From Luminiphilus sp051201685 (lineage in GTDB: Bacteria; Pseudomonadota; Gammaproteobacteria; Pseudomonadales; Halieaceae): a stretch of DNA of 64,000 bases. Of this stretch, positions 42,491 to 51,627 are shown in pieces. The DNA lies in contig NZ_CP179213.1 in the NCBI RefSeq assembly GCF_051201685.1, positions 1,550,001-1,614,000 of the forward strand, in the 5' to 3' direction. How positions within the stretch are numbered: the first letter of the stretch is position 1; every line of letters starts with the position of its first letter. The notes beneath the pieces are model-generated. The model was not told the origin of the DNA, searched no databases, and saw only the letters and a list, made by a program, of their open reading frames with translations. Made by a program: the position numbers and the translations under genes.

Positions 42491-43960
42491 ATGTCTTTTG
42501 CCCCCATGCTTGAATCTGACGTGACCTCCTGGTCTGGTGAAAGTGATGTCGTTGTTGTCGGCTTTGGTGGCGCTGGCGCTTGTGCGGCGATCGCGGCGGC
42601 TGATGAGGGGGCATCGGTGATGATCGTGGAAGCCGCATCGGCCTCTGGTGGCTCGACCGCCTTGTCCTCCGCAGAAATTTATTTGGGCGGTGGCACGAAA
42701 ATTCAAAAAGCTGTGGGTTACGAAGATAGTGTTGAGGATGTTTTTGGTTATTTGATGGCGAGTAATGGGCCTCAGGCCGATGCCAATAAAGTGCGAGCTT
42801 ATTCGGAAGGCGGGGCGGAGCACCTCGATTGGTTGATGTCTCTGGGTGTGCCTTTTAAAGCCTCTGAGCTCAAAGAGCGTGCCATGATGGCCCTGACAGA
42901 CGACTGCTTGCTTTACACGGGCAGTGAGAAAGCGTGGCCCTATAGCGAGCATTACAAGCCTGCGCCGCGCGGTCATAACCTCGAAGTCGAGGGTGATAAT
43001 GGCGGACCCTTGCTCACCAAAATTCTTTTGCAGCAAGTCGAGCAGCGAGGCATTGATATTCACTATGAGACCCGGGCCTTACGACTGATCGTGAGTTGCT
43101 TCGGACCTCAACAACGGATCGTTGGTCTTGCGGTTCGGCAGAATATGCAGGAACACTATTTTCGCGCCAGCAAAGGTGTGGTGTTGTGCGCCGGTGGTTT
43201 TATTATGAACGAGGATATGGTGCGTGAGTACTGCCCTCAGTTTCTCGATAACAAGACCCAAATCGGCAATCCCAATGATACGGGCAGTGGCATTCAAATG
43301 GGGCTGAGTGTCGGTGGTCGTGCCATTAACATGCACGAAGGATTTTTAAGTCTGCCTTTTTATCCTCCAGCGACGCTAACCTTTGGCATCTTTGTGAACG
43401 GTCAGGGTCAGCGCTTTATCAATGAGGACGCTTATCACGGCCGCATTGGCAGCTTTTTGGTGAACCAGAGTTATCCGGTGTACCTCATTCTTAATGTGGC
43501 GGATTACGGCAATTATGAGACTGAGAGCTGGTTGCAGGCTCCGGTGGTAGCAACCGGTGAAACCCTCGATGAGCTGGTGTCTGAGTTGAAACTTCCCAAG
43601 GGCCAACTTGAGCGGACGCTTGCGCGCTTCAATGAGGACGTTGCTGAAGGTGTGGACCGTTTATTTCACAAAGATGTCAGTTGGTTGAAGACAATTGAGG
43701 CGCCCTTCGTAGCGCTCGATTGCACGCCGGGGGCGGGTGCGTTTTTCCCCTGCTTTACCTTAGGTGGCCTTGATACCACGGTCGACGGCGCCGTATGTTC
43801 TGTCCATGAGGGTGTTATTCCCGGGTTATATGCAGCAGGAAGAACAGCTTGCGGTGTGCCCAGGCGGGGTGATGGTTATGCATCAGGAAGCTCTGTTGGG
43901 GACGCTACTTTTTCTGGGCGCATGGCTGGGCGCCGTGTCGCAGCTGAGGAGTGCATATGA
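42491..43960 (+). CDS. FAD-dependent dehydrogenase, KstD/fumarate-reductase-like
   Basis: This flavoprotein has 489 residues from ATG 42491. FAD-binding: VVVVGFGGAGACAAIAAAD near 20-38, GGSTALSSAEIYLGGG, VVLCAGGF, and the C-terminal GLYAAGRTACGVPRRGDGYA followed by GSSVGDATFSGRMAG. Relatives include 3-ketosteroid delta-1 and delta-4(5-alpha) dehydrogenases that desaturate the A ring. The C-terminal motif is not the classical KstD version, so the substrate may differ. Its stop overlaps the SnoaL start (ATGA). It is divergent from the 5-alpha-reductase-like gene. Confidence 0.85.
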   Translation: MSFAPMLESDVTSWSGESDVVVVGFGGAGACAAIAAADEGASVMIVEAASASGGSTALSSAEIYLGGGTKIQKAVGYEDSVEDVFGYLMASNGPQADANKVRAYSEGGAEHLDWLMSLGVPFKASELKERAMMALTDDCLLYTGSEKAWPYSEHYKPAPRGHNLEVEGDNGGPLLTKILLQQVEQRGIDIHYETRALRLIVSCFGPQQRIVGLAVRQNMQEHYFRASKGVVLCAGGFIMNEDMVREYCPQFLDNKTQIGNPNDTGSGIQMGLSVGGRAINMHEGFLSLPFYPPATLTFGIFVNGQGQRFINEDAYHGRIGSFLVNQSYPVYLILNVADYGNYETESWLQAPVVATGETLDELVSELKLPKGQLERTLARFNEDVAEGVDRLFHKDVSWLKTIEAPFVALDCTPGAGAFFPCFTLGGLDTTVDGAVCSVHEGVIPGLYAAGRTACGVPRRGDGYASGSSVGDATFSGRMAGRRVAAEECI

Positions 43961-44598
43961 GTCAGAGTGATGTTGTCGCAAGGGTTGATCGTTTGGAGTC
44001 TCTGGACGCGATTAGACAGCTTGCTGCAAAGTATTCGCTTGCGCTGGATATGCGAGATATCGACGCTTTGGTGAATCTTTTTGCCGAGGATATTCGGATC
44101 GGTCGAGACAAGGTTGGCCGCGCACATTTTAAGCAGTGGATGGATGAAACTTTGCGGGTTCAGTTTACGGGCACCGCGCATCACATTGGCAATCACATTA
44201 TCGAATTTGAAGACCCCGATCGAGCGGTAGGCGTTGTCTACAGTAAAAACGAGCATGAGACCCCCACGGAGCAGGGTGGCTGCGAATGGGTGATTATGCA
44301 GATGCTCTATTGGGATCATTACGAGCGCATGAACGGCCGTTGGTATTTTCGACGACGCTTGCCATGCTACTGGTATGCCAGCGATCTCAACAAGCCGCCC
44401 TGTGGTGAGAATAAAATGCGGTGGCCCGATCGGGATGAATACGAAGGGGCGTTTCACAGCTTGTTTCCCAGTTGGCAGAGGTTCTGGGCGGAACCGCCCT
44501 CTGAACATTTGCCGAGCGTTGCTGCACCTGCGCCACTCGAGAAATTTTTGGCAACGATGCGTGATGGCAGCTTAGACCCGTCTATAAAAACTCGATAA
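43957..44598 (+). CDS. SnoaL-like (NTF2-fold) protein
   Basis: This 213-residue protein has an NTF2-fold N-terminus: RVDRLESLDAIRQLAAKYSL, DMRDIDALVNLFAEDI, and HIGNHIIEFEDPDRAVG. Typical of SnoaL/BaiE-like proteins is the Tyr/Asp/His constellation (AKYSLALD, FAEDIRIG, GTAHHIGNH). It starts within the preceding stop, so it is coupled to the KstD-like flavoprotein and may handle the product (isomerase or dehydratase). The C-terminal 60 residues are unlike usual SnoaL lengths. Confidence 0.82.
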   Translation: MSQSDVVARVDRLESLDAIRQLAAKYSLALDMRDIDALVNLFAEDIRIGRDKVGRAHFKQWMDETLRVQFTGTAHHIGNHIIEFEDPDRAVGVVYSKNEHETPTEQGGCEWVIMQMLYWDHYERMNGRWYFRRRLPCYWYASDLNKPPCGENKMRWPDRDEYEGAFHSLFPSWQRFWAEPPSEHLPSVAAPAPLEKFLATMRDGSLDPSIKTR

Positions 44599-44632
44599 CG
44601 GTGGGGTCGGCCCCCAATATGAGGACCAGAAA

Positions 44633-45706
44633 ATGAAGTATGCGCACTTGTACAGCTCCCTTGAAATGGGTGACCTGCGACTTCGTAATCGCATTGTGAT
44701 GGCGCCTATGACCCGTAGCCGAGCTCGGCAAGATGACGATGCGGTTTCAGAATTACAGGCCAACTACTATGGTCAGCGCGGCGACGCTGGACTGATTGTG
44801 ACCGAGGGCGTGCATCCCTCTGCCGACGGCAAGGGCTACAACCGCACCCCGGGGATTTACAATGACGCACACACCAAGGCCTGGTCATCAGTGACCGACC
44901 GAGTCCATGACCGAGGCGGGCTCATTGCCTGTCAGCTGATGCATTGTGGTCGGGTAGGCCATGCACTCAATAAGGGGCGAAACACGCGATTTTTGGCCCC
45001 ATCAGCGCTACCGGCTAACGCCGAGATTTTTACCGAGTCAGGAATGATGTCCATGCCGACGCCCGAGGCGATGACTCTTGCTGAGATCAGATCAGTCGTG
45101 GCAGATTATCAAGCCGCCGCCGCCCGGGCACTGCAAGCTGGGTTCGATGCTGTCGAACTTCACTGTGCATCGGGTTACTTGCCAGCTCAATTTTTGGCGA
45201 CGGGCAGCAACCTTCGTGATGACCAATACGGTGGCAGTTTGGAGAATCGCTTGCGTTTCGTAGAGGAAGTTCTGCACGGGATCAAAGTTGAAACCGGCGC
45301 TGGGCGAATAGGGCTGAGAATCTCCCCCGGAAACCCTTACAACGATCACGTTGATGACAATCCGACTGAAACTTATGCTGCGCTCCTTCAATTAGCGGAC
45401 CGCTTAGGGCTGGCCTGGGTGCATGCCATTCGGATGGCATCCACGGGTATTGATAGCTTGGCATTAAGCCGCGAATATTTTTCGGGCGCGCTGATCGGCA
45501 GTGACAGCTTCAATGCCGCGGAGGCTGACCAATTTATCGCTGAGCATCGTGTAGACGCGGTGTCTTTCGGGCGTGCCTACATTGCAAATCCTGACCTAGT
45601 GACTAGGTTTGCCCTTGATGCCCCGTTAAACACCCTTGATAAACGAACCATTTATGCGGGTGAGGGCGCGGGGGGCTATACCGACTACCCCAGTTTGTCC
45701 GCTTAG
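44633..45706 (+). CDS. Old Yellow Enzyme-family ene-reductase (NemA-like)
   Basis: This OYE has 357 residues: MGDLRLRNRIVMAPMTRSRA, QLMHCGRVGH (the usual LWHVGR is LMHCGR), VELHCASGYLPAQFL where NGYLLDQF is usual, and QYGGSLENRLRF. The H-x-x-N pair that binds the enone oxygen appears as HCAS, so Asn is Ser. GAGGACC precedes the ATG. It likely reduces a C=C of an enone with NAD(P)H. It ends the run of + genes KstD-like, SnoaL, OYE. Position suggests a common substrate path. Confidence 0.9.
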   Translation: MKYAHLYSSLEMGDLRLRNRIVMAPMTRSRARQDDDAVSELQANYYGQRGDAGLIVTEGVHPSADGKGYNRTPGIYNDAHTKAWSSVTDRVHDRGGLIACQLMHCGRVGHALNKGRNTRFLAPSALPANAEIFTESGMMSMPTPEAMTLAEIRSVVADYQAAAARALQAGFDAVELHCASGYLPAQFLATGSNLRDDQYGGSLENRLRFVEEVLHGIKVETGAGRIGLRISPGNPYNDHVDDNPTETYAALLQLADRLGLAWVHAIRMASTGIDSLALSREYFSGALIGSDSFNAAEADQFIAEHRVDAVSFGRAYIANPDLVTRFALDAPLNTLDKRTIYAGEGAGGYTDYPSLSA

Positions 45707-45770
45707 GATTTATCACAACGCCCCCTGAGTGACTTGCCTCAATTGTAGGTCTTACTTAGAGGTCGTATAG

Positions 45771-45791
45771 ATACAGGTGAAAAACCTGTAT
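45771..45791. promoter_or_regulatory. Inverted repeat ATACAGGT-N5-ACCTGTAT upstream of amidohydrolase gene
   Basis: A perfect 8-bp inverted repeat with a GAAAA spacer lies about 105 bp before the ATG 45898, in an intergenic region of 190 bp. Absence of a T-tract argues against a terminator; an operator or leader hairpin is more likely. Confidence 0.4.
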
Positions 45792-45897
45792 AAAAAATGT
45801 TCGGCCGCCCATGATGGCCACTGACACAATGGGGTGGCGATGTTTAGTCATCGCTAACCCCTTTATCGATTGCCAAGATGGCTAGAGGACAAAACCC

Positions 45898-46767
45898 ATG
45901 CCAATGCCCACTGACGTGCCTATCATTGACCTGATGCTTGCGGTCCCGAATGACGACACCTCAAATTTTTATGATTTTATTCGTCCGTTGTTGATGGATG
46001 AGCAGAGTCGCCAGATGTTCAAAATGCCAGCTCAATACATGTTTAAAGACCTTCCAAAGGTGGGCAAGCGCGATGATTACATTGCCTACACATTGGAGAA
46101 GATGGATGAGTTCAATATTGAGAAGGCCATGTTGGGTGTGGACGAGGGTCAGTATGAGACGCAAAACGAGGCGGTAAAAAAACATCCCGACCGATTTTTC
46201 GCCTCCTACGACTGCAACCCTAATAACGGTATGGAAGAGGTTCGAAAGATTCGCCGGCTCAAGGAAGAGTATGACATTAAGTCGGTGAACGCTTTTCCCG
46301 CTGGACTGTGCCCTCAAGTCTCCCTTGCCGATAAGAAGTGGTATCCGATCTTTGTCACCTGCATTGACCTAGATATACCCTTTTGTCCCTGTGTAGGTGT
46401 GCCGGGTCCGCGGATTCCAATGGAGCCGCAAAAAGTTGAGCACCTCGATGAGATTTGCTGGTTTTTTCCTGAATTGAAAGTGGTCATGAAACACGGAGCC
46501 GAACCCTGGACAGATCTTGCATGGAAGCTGATGCTGAAGTACGAGAACTTGTTTTATATGACCAGCGCTTTTGCCCCCAAGCATTACCCTAAAGACATTA
46601 TAAATTTCGCCAATACCCGAGGGGCTGACAAAATCATGTATGCGGGTTACTTCCCCATGGGTTTATCCTTGGAAAGGATCTTCGGCGACATGCCCAACGT
46701 CCCGTTTAAAGACGACGTGTGGCCTAAGTTTTTGCATGAAAATGCGCGTCGGGTATTCAAGCTATAG
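45898..46767 (+). CDS. Amidohydrolase-family protein lacking canonical metal ligands
   Basis: This is a 289-residue amidohydrolase-2-like TIM-barrel protein. The N-terminal strand reads VPIIDLMLAVP, where relatives have Asp-x-His-x-His, so both His are missing. KVVMKHGAEPW keeps a middle His; the late strand MYAGYFPMGLSLERI has Tyr where the metal-binding Asp (GSDFP-type) is expected. The protein end LHENARRVFKL is family-typical. AGAGGAC lies before the ATG. It is thus either metal-free or a degenerate, non-catalytic member. Confidence 0.82.
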   Translation: MPMPTDVPIIDLMLAVPNDDTSNFYDFIRPLLMDEQSRQMFKMPAQYMFKDLPKVGKRDDYIAYTLEKMDEFNIEKAMLGVDEGQYETQNEAVKKHPDRFFASYDCNPNNGMEEVRKIRRLKEEYDIKSVNAFPAGLCPQVSLADKKWYPIFVTCIDLDIPFCPCVGVPGPRIPMEPQKVEHLDEICWFFPELKVVMKHGAEPWTDLAWKLMLKYENLFYMTSAFAPKHYPKDIINFANTRGADKIMYAGYFPMGLSLERIFGDMPNVPFKDDVWPKFLHENARRVFKL

Positions 46768-46840
46768 CGTCTAACCTTTTTTTAGAAGCGGATAGTGCGC
46801 TGAGCCGCGAGCGTCACCACGCCGGCCTTTGACCTTCCCG

Positions 46841-47299
46841 CTACGGGTAGAAAATAGATATCGTGTCAACGATGCAGGCGGGGCGGTCAGCATCTTTGGC
46901 TGTAATGGTCACGCGGATGGTCGCCTTGTAACCGCCCTTGTTCTCCTCGACCGCAATAATTTCACCTGTAGCTGTAATGTGTGAATCCACGGGTACGGGC
47001 GCTGGAAAGCGAATCTTTTCAGTCCCGTAATTCACCCCCATCGATACATTTTCCACTTGAATGAGCTCGGGAAGAAAACAGTTGGCTAACGACAGCGTCA
47101 GGTAACCGTGTGCAATGGTTTTGCCAAAAGGACCCTGTGCCGCTCTCTCTGGGTCAACATGAATCCATTGATGATCACCCGTCGCCTCTGCAAATTGGTC
47201 AATCCTTTCCTGAGTGATTTGCAGGCTCTCTGTGGGACCTAATGCGGTACCGGTCATGGTCATCAAATCTTTTGGGTGGGCAACTTGGGTGGTAGGCAT
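46841..47299 (-). CDS. MaoC-like (R)-specific enoyl-CoA hydratase
   Basis: This protein has 152 residues with a hot-dog fold. ATGDHQWIHVDPERA holds the Asp-x-x-x-x-His hydratase motif, followed by GPFGKTIAHGYLTLSL and NYGTEKIRFPAPVPV. This pattern is that of small homodimeric MaoC hydratases acting on enoyl-CoA esters. In steroid degraders such hydratases act in side-chain beta-oxidation. It stands as a single gene convergent with the amidohydrolase gene and divergent from the SDR at 47489. Confidence 0.92.
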   Translation of the reverse strand: MPTTQVAHPKDLMTMTGTALGPTESLQITQERIDQFAEATGDHQWIHVDPERAAQGPFGKTIAHGYLTLSLANCFLPELIQVENVSMGVNYGTEKIRFPAPVPVDSHITATGEIIAVEENKGGYKATIRVTITAKDADRPACIVDTISIFYP

Positions 47300-47488
47300 A
47301 GAGGGTGCTCCTAAGGTTTAAAGGCAAGTCACCGTTCGATGGATAGCTTGCTGGGGTTGATGCGTTATCTAAGGAGCCTGATACTGGCGTGAGATTTCTT
47401 CAAGCGCAAATACCCGCATCACGTATTCAGACGATGTTATGCGGGGGTTTTATTGAAAGGGTGGCGTTTGATAGCAAGGGACACTCAG

Positions 47489-48265
47489 ATGCGGCAATAC
47501 GACGGTACGGTAGTGGTAGTTACAGGAGGCGCAGGCCATATTGGGCGCGCGATTTGTCAGGGGTTCTTGAATGAGGGTGCGCAGGTCGTTGCCTGTGGGC
47601 GGCGTCCCCCCGAAACGCCTGTGGGTGATGGCCCGGAGAAAGCTGTTTTTTTTGCGGCAGATCTGCGTGACTCTGAGGGCTCCCAGTCCTTAGTGGACTT
47701 CACGCTGGAACGGTTTGGTCGTATCGATATCCTCGTCAACAATGCCGGAGGCAGTCCTCCTGTTGAGGCTGCCGCAGCCAGTCCCCGCCTGACTGAAAAA
47801 ATTGTTGCGCTTAATCTCGTTGCGCCATTGGTGTTATCGCAGCAAGCCTATGGGGCTTTGTCAGCTAATGACGTCCCGGGGTGCATCGTCAATATTGCGA
47901 GCGTCAGTGGAGCTCGCCCGTCACCAGGCACGGCGGCCTATGGCGCCGCCAAAGCCGGACTGCTGAGCAGCACCCGTTCATTAGCGATGGAGTGGGGGCC
48001 ACACATCCGCGTCAATGCCATTGTCGTCGGATTGGTTCATAACGAAGCGGGTATTGAGCACTACGGTGGTGCTGAAGGGTTTCAGCGGGTTGCAGATATG
48101 CTACCCCTCAAGCGCATGGCGGCGCCTGTGGACGTTGCCAATGCGGTCCTTATGCTGTGCGACGACAAGGCTGCCTATATCTCAGGTGCCGCCCTAGAGG
48201 TCGATGGGGGCGGTGAAGTGCCCGTGTTTTTACATTTGGCTAGGGAGGCGGCTGCAACCAAATAG
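47489..48265 (+). CDS. Short-chain dehydrogenase/reductase
   Basis: This SDR has 258 residues from ATG 47489 (AAGGG 10 nt upstream; a TTG at 47453 would add 12). It has VTGGAGHIGRAIC, ACGRRPP (Arg, NADP-type), LVNNAGGSPP, NIASVSGARPS and AAYGAAKAGLLSST (Tyr-x-x-x-Lys). The last 26 bases overlap the end of the DUF3604 gene on the opposite strand. Substrate unknown. Confidence 0.9.
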   Translation: MRQYDGTVVVVTGGAGHIGRAICQGFLNEGAQVVACGRRPPETPVGDGPEKAVFFAADLRDSEGSQSLVDFTLERFGRIDILVNNAGGSPPVEAAAASPRLTEKIVALNLVAPLVLSQQAYGALSANDVPGCIVNIASVSGARPSPGTAAYGAAKAGLLSSTRSLAMEWGPHIRVNAIVVGLVHNEAGIEHYGGAEGFQRVADMLPLKRMAAPVDVANAVLMLCDDKAAYISGAALEVDGGGEVPVFLHLAREAAATK

Positions 48266-50237
48266 GCGACGTCCAGGCGCGCTCACGAATTGTGGGTGTG
48301 TAAAACGCCTCGTCTTCAGCAACGCGACAGCAATTTTTGAAAGCATCCTCACTGGCGCCTAATGCCTTGGCTCGCCTTGTTGAGGCGGCCAGCTGGTCTG
48401 GGCAGGCGTCAGAAAGTGGATTTACCCCCATGTTTTGGCACTGCAGTGTGCTCCAACGGCAACTGGGTGTTTCCAGTACCCGGGCGTAGTAAAAAGCGGA
48501 CTGATCGGGCGTTGGATCGGGATCTTGCCAGACTGTGCACAGACTAGCGCTGCCAGGCGCTGTGGCAGCACAAGTTAGGGGGTCGACCCCAAGTTCGTTG
48601 ACGGGTGAACCGGCAACGTCGTAGACGCGTTCATGTGTGTTGCCATTGCTATCAACCCATCCTTTAATAATTTGTAATCGTTCTAAGGGATTGCTTGGAA
48701 ATAGCGCAGTTCCTGAGTCGCGCTGGGCCGAGATATAAAACCGGGGCGGCATGTCACCCGGCTGCTCTGTAAGAATACCGCCCATCGGTACGCCTTTGTC
48801 ATAGGCGAGCTTAATGGCTGTAGGGTCCTCGCAGAGATTCTCTGGGTAATCACCTGCGAAAAAGCGGACGAGAGGGCGCGTCCCTGAGGTTGCATAGGCT
48901 TCTCGTCGGCGCATGGCGTCAAAGAGTGCATCTCGTCTATTTTCCTCTGCCCAAACTACGGCGAGACCCCCGGGGTTTGAGACAAAATGGTCTTGGATAT
49001 TTCTAAACCCGGCGTCTCTGGAGCCTAAGTGGCCGACATATTGGCGCTCTTGTGCCCCTCCTGCGGTTGCCGTGTGTGTGTCGGTGCTACCGATAAAGCC
49101 GGGCATAAAAGGATTTAGTCCGTTGGCCTGCTCCAGTGCCAGCCCGTCTTTAAGGACATTGCGCATCAAGTTTCGACGATGGAAAGAGCTTAGGTTGACG
49201 GCCTGGCCCTTTTCAGAACGCATCTTGCCCTCGACGGAACCCAGCATATGTAAGTTGTCCGAGGGAATTTGTTCAAAGTCACAGAGCTCATCCTCGGTAT
49301 CTACGCCAATCCCTTGCAATCGATCGAAGCGACATTCCGAGGCGCCTTTGTGTTGAATCAGCTCCACGAGGGGCTCGAGTGCGCGCCGATTGTGTGCTTC
49401 TTCAATGGTGGCGGGGTCAGGAAACATAAGCCCGCCACCAAGATTACTATTATGAGGTATGGCCATGACATCACAGCCATTGCTGGCATCAAGGCACTGT
49501 TTTTTTAACTGTCGCCAAAGTTCCGGGACTTGGTTGTTGCTGTCAAACACCGAGATTGGGCGTTCGGTGACGTTTGCGTTTTTGAATATTACATTGCGGT
49601 GCAAATTCGCAGCCTCCTGCCCTTGTGTGTATTCGTAGCCCACAAATGCGCTGAATTCACAGTTGTCAGATGGATCGTTGTGGCGCTCAGCAGCTGCTTG
49701 AATGTCTGCCCAGATGGTGGTCGCAGCGGCAGTACAATCGCCCAGATCGCAAATGAGTGAACGCTGGGGAGCAACGCCGTCCATGCCCCCTGATAGCGTC
49801 CACTGAGAGGCCGCATATAGCTGCACCCAGAGGTTTTTTGTGCGCGACATGATGCATGTTGGTGCCCACCAAGCCAACGTTCCCCAATCGCTGTCGCAGA
49901 GGGCGACCTCGCCTAAGAACTGGCCGTGATCCGTGACGGCAGCAAAATCAATGGCGCGATCAATTTTTGCTTCTATGGTTTGGTCGCCAAAAGGGTCTGG
50001 CAGGGTAATCATCTCGCCCTTGGCATACCGATAGGCGCCGTCAGGGTCATTTTTTTGGTTCGACAGGAATGCGTCGAAGGAATACCGGGTATGGATGTGT
50101 AGGTCGCCAAAAAAAGGCTGTCTTTCAGCGGCGAAGTGTTTGCAGGGCCCAGCGGCAAGGCTTGAGTGTGCGATCAGGGCCATAAGGGCGGCAATAAAGA
50201 CTGGAACCTTGAGGTTGTGCGGTTTTTGCCGAGTCAT
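48240..50237 (-). CDS. Secreted DUF3604 (PHP-like) protein
   Basis: This 665-residue protein has a Sec signal peptide (VPVFIAALMALIAHSSLAAG, cleavage after LAA). The DUF3604 motifs are FFGDLHIHTRYSFDAF, FAAVTDHGQFLG, NVIFKN, MAIPHNSNLGGG, FIGSTDTHTAT and VVWAEENRRDALF. It contains many Cys residues (e.g. CDSDWG, CIMSRT, CDLGDC), fitting disulfides in an exported protein, and differs in this from the lipoprotein paralogue at 39534. The reaction is unknown; a metal-dependent hydrolase acting outside the cytoplasm is plausible. Confidence 0.88.
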   Translation of the reverse strand: MTRQKPHNLKVPVFIAALMALIAHSSLAAGPCKHFAAERQPFFGDLHIHTRYSFDAFLSNQKNDPDGAYRYAKGEMITLPDPFGDQTIEAKIDRAIDFAAVTDHGQFLGEVALCDSDWGTLAWWAPTCIMSRTKNLWVQLYAASQWTLSGGMDGVAPQRSLICDLGDCTAAATTIWADIQAAAERHNDPSDNCEFSAFVGYEYTQGQEAANLHRNVIFKNANVTERPISVFDSNNQVPELWRQLKKQCLDASNGCDVMAIPHNSNLGGGLMFPDPATIEEAHNRRALEPLVELIQHKGASECRFDRLQGIGVDTEDELCDFEQIPSDNLHMLGSVEGKMRSEKGQAVNLSSFHRRNLMRNVLKDGLALEQANGLNPFMPGFIGSTDTHTATAGGAQERQYVGHLGSRDAGFRNIQDHFVSNPGGLAVVWAEENRRDALFDAMRRREAYATSGTRPLVRFFAGDYPENLCEDPTAIKLAYDKGVPMGGILTEQPGDMPPRFYISAQRDSGTALFPSNPLERLQIIKGWVDSNGNTHERVYDVAGSPVNELGVDPLTCAATAPGSASLCTVWQDPDPTPDQSAFYYARVLETPSCRWSTLQCQNMGVNPLSDACPDQLAASTRRAKALGASEDAFKNCCRVAEDEAFYTPTIRERAWTSPIWLQPPP

Positions 50238-50271
50238 AATTGGATTCCTAGCACGGTTAACAGTCCATCAT

Positions 50272-50790
50272 TCACGACGTCTCGTAAGCTCTGTGACCCG
50301 TTAGATAAATGATGAGATAAGCGAGCGCTCCAGCAAAAATTCCCGCCCACAGTCCCTTAAAAACGCTGTAACCAAACGGTGTGAAGCTGTCCTGAGCAAG
50401 GGTGTTAAGTGCCAATAAAGTTGCGGCTGCCGCAATTAAGCCAAGGATGGCGCTTAAAGCAACCGCCATAATGTAACGCTCGGTCACGGCCACCAGACGC
50501 AGCGTAAGTGGTGAAGGCGCAGCGAGAACCTCGGGGCTCAGGGCGTCTTTGGTGAGCTGCCTGCGTTGAATGGGTATTAGTATCAGCGTCACGATCATCG
50601 CAAGCAAAAATCCCGTCGCCAGTAGATCAGCAGAGATCCCTCCCGAGGGACTGAAAAGTTCGAGAGAGGGTTTATTGCGAGACAACAGCCAGCAAATCAG
50701 GCCATTAGCTACAGCGTTAGTTGCACCGTTGACCGCAGTATTTCGCCAGATATGTTGCCGCCAACCTTTGGCATCTAGTGGGGTTTGCAC
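50272..50790 (-). CDS. Four-helix inner-membrane protein of unknown function
   Basis: This 172-residue protein has about four hydrophobic segments: NAVANGLICWLLS, LLATGFLLAMIVTLILIP, YIMAVALSAILGLIAAAATLLAL, and GLWAGIFAGALAYLIIYLTG. No motif was recognised. The start is GTG 50790 with AAGGAG 6 nt upstream. It stands 34 bp from the secreted DUF3604 gene on the same strand and would precede it in a transcript. Confidence 0.75.
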   Translation of the reverse strand: MQTPLDAKGWRQHIWRNTAVNGATNAVANGLICWLLSRNKPSLELFSPSGGISADLLATGFLLAMIVTLILIPIQRRQLTKDALSPEVLAAPSPLTLRLVAVTERYIMAVALSAILGLIAAAATLLALNTLAQDSFTPFGYSVFKGLWAGIFAGALAYLIIYLTGHRAYETS

Positions 50791-50855
50791 AGAACACTCC
50801 TTAGGTGGTGGGGGCTTGCAAAACGATTTGGCGCAACAGCTGCGGGCGTAAAATT

Positions 50856-51614
50856 TTAGAAAAGCCCCTCAGCTCGCATCATGGCGTCGTGAGCGCCGTC
50901 ACAATAAATCAAGGACCCGGCGATAAAAGCGGCCTCGGGTGACAGTAAAAAACGGATGAGCTGGGCGACGTCGTTGGGTTGGCCCGCTCGGCCGATGGGA
51001 ATGGAGGCCACAAATTCTTGAATCGCGGATCCGTAGGCTTCACTTTTTGCCACGGCTTCGGTCATCGGTGTTTCGATGTAACCGGGCGCGATGGCGTTAA
51101 AACTGATCCCCCTGCGGGCATAATCGGGGGCAATCCGCCGCATCCACCGTGCAACAGCCTGTTTGCTTCCGGCGTAGCATTCATGGCCATTACTGGTTTT
51201 GGCCAGCTCCCTAGCCCTGTTCAGGTCGTTATCTAGCAACGCTGTTACGAGTGATTCGTTGTGGCACATTGGGGCTGAATTAGAGCTGATGGCAATAATT
51301 CGCCCCCCGGGCTTGATCGTATCTACCAGCCCTTCAACTAGGGCGCGGGTGCCAAAGTAGTTTATCGTCAGTATCTTGTCTGGCTCGGGAAAATGGGAGG
51401 CGACCCCCGCGCTGGTGATTAGGCCATCGACCGATGGAAAGTCATGGCGGACTTTAGCGATGGCCGCTTCCCGCGCTGATTCATCGCTGAGATCGGCCAA
51501 GATATCGGCATTTCTAATGTCGAGAGTGACGACTTTATCGCCCTGATCAGTCAAAAGTTGACGAGTTGCTGCGCCAATACCTGAGGCGCCTCCGGTCATG
51601 ATGTAGGTTGCCAT
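50856..51614 (-). CDS. hsdA: 3-alpha-hydroxysteroid dehydrogenase (HsdA-like SDR)
   Basis: This 252-residue protein reads almost continuously like Comamonas testosteroni 3-alpha-HSD/carbonyl reductase: TGGASGIGAATRQLL, LDIRNADILADLS, GLITSAG, NYFGTRALVEGL, and YAGSKQAVARW (Tyr147, Lys151), ending DGAHDAMMR. The gap between ISSNSA and YAGSK with ARELAKTSNG is also shared. It oxidises 3-alpha-hydroxysteroids to 3-ketones, the entry step before isomerase and KshA. ATG 51614 is preferred; the frame extends to 51695 across the preceding stop. It lies 13 bp after the next SDR gene. Confidence 0.87.
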   Translation of the reverse strand: MATYIMTGGASGIGAATRQLLTDQGDKVVTLDIRNADILADLSDESAREAAIAKVRHDFPSVDGLITSAGVASHFPEPDKILTINYFGTRALVEGLVDTIKPGGRIIAISSNSAPMCHNESLVTALLDNDLNRARELAKTSNGHECYAGSKQAVARWMRRIAPDYARRGISFNAIAPGYIETPMTEAVAKSEAYGSAIQEFVASIPIGRAGQPNDVAQLIRFLLSPEAAFIAGSLIYCDGAHDAMMRAEGLF

Positions 51615-51627
51615 TGTTAAGTCTCGC

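Noticed and set aside
42449..43063. Minus-strand frame opposite the KstD-like gene
   Set aside because: Shadow of a flavoprotein with clear FAD motifs.
46787..46800. T-rich run after the amidohydrolase gene
   Set aside because: No stable stem precedes it, so no intrinsic terminator can be claimed.
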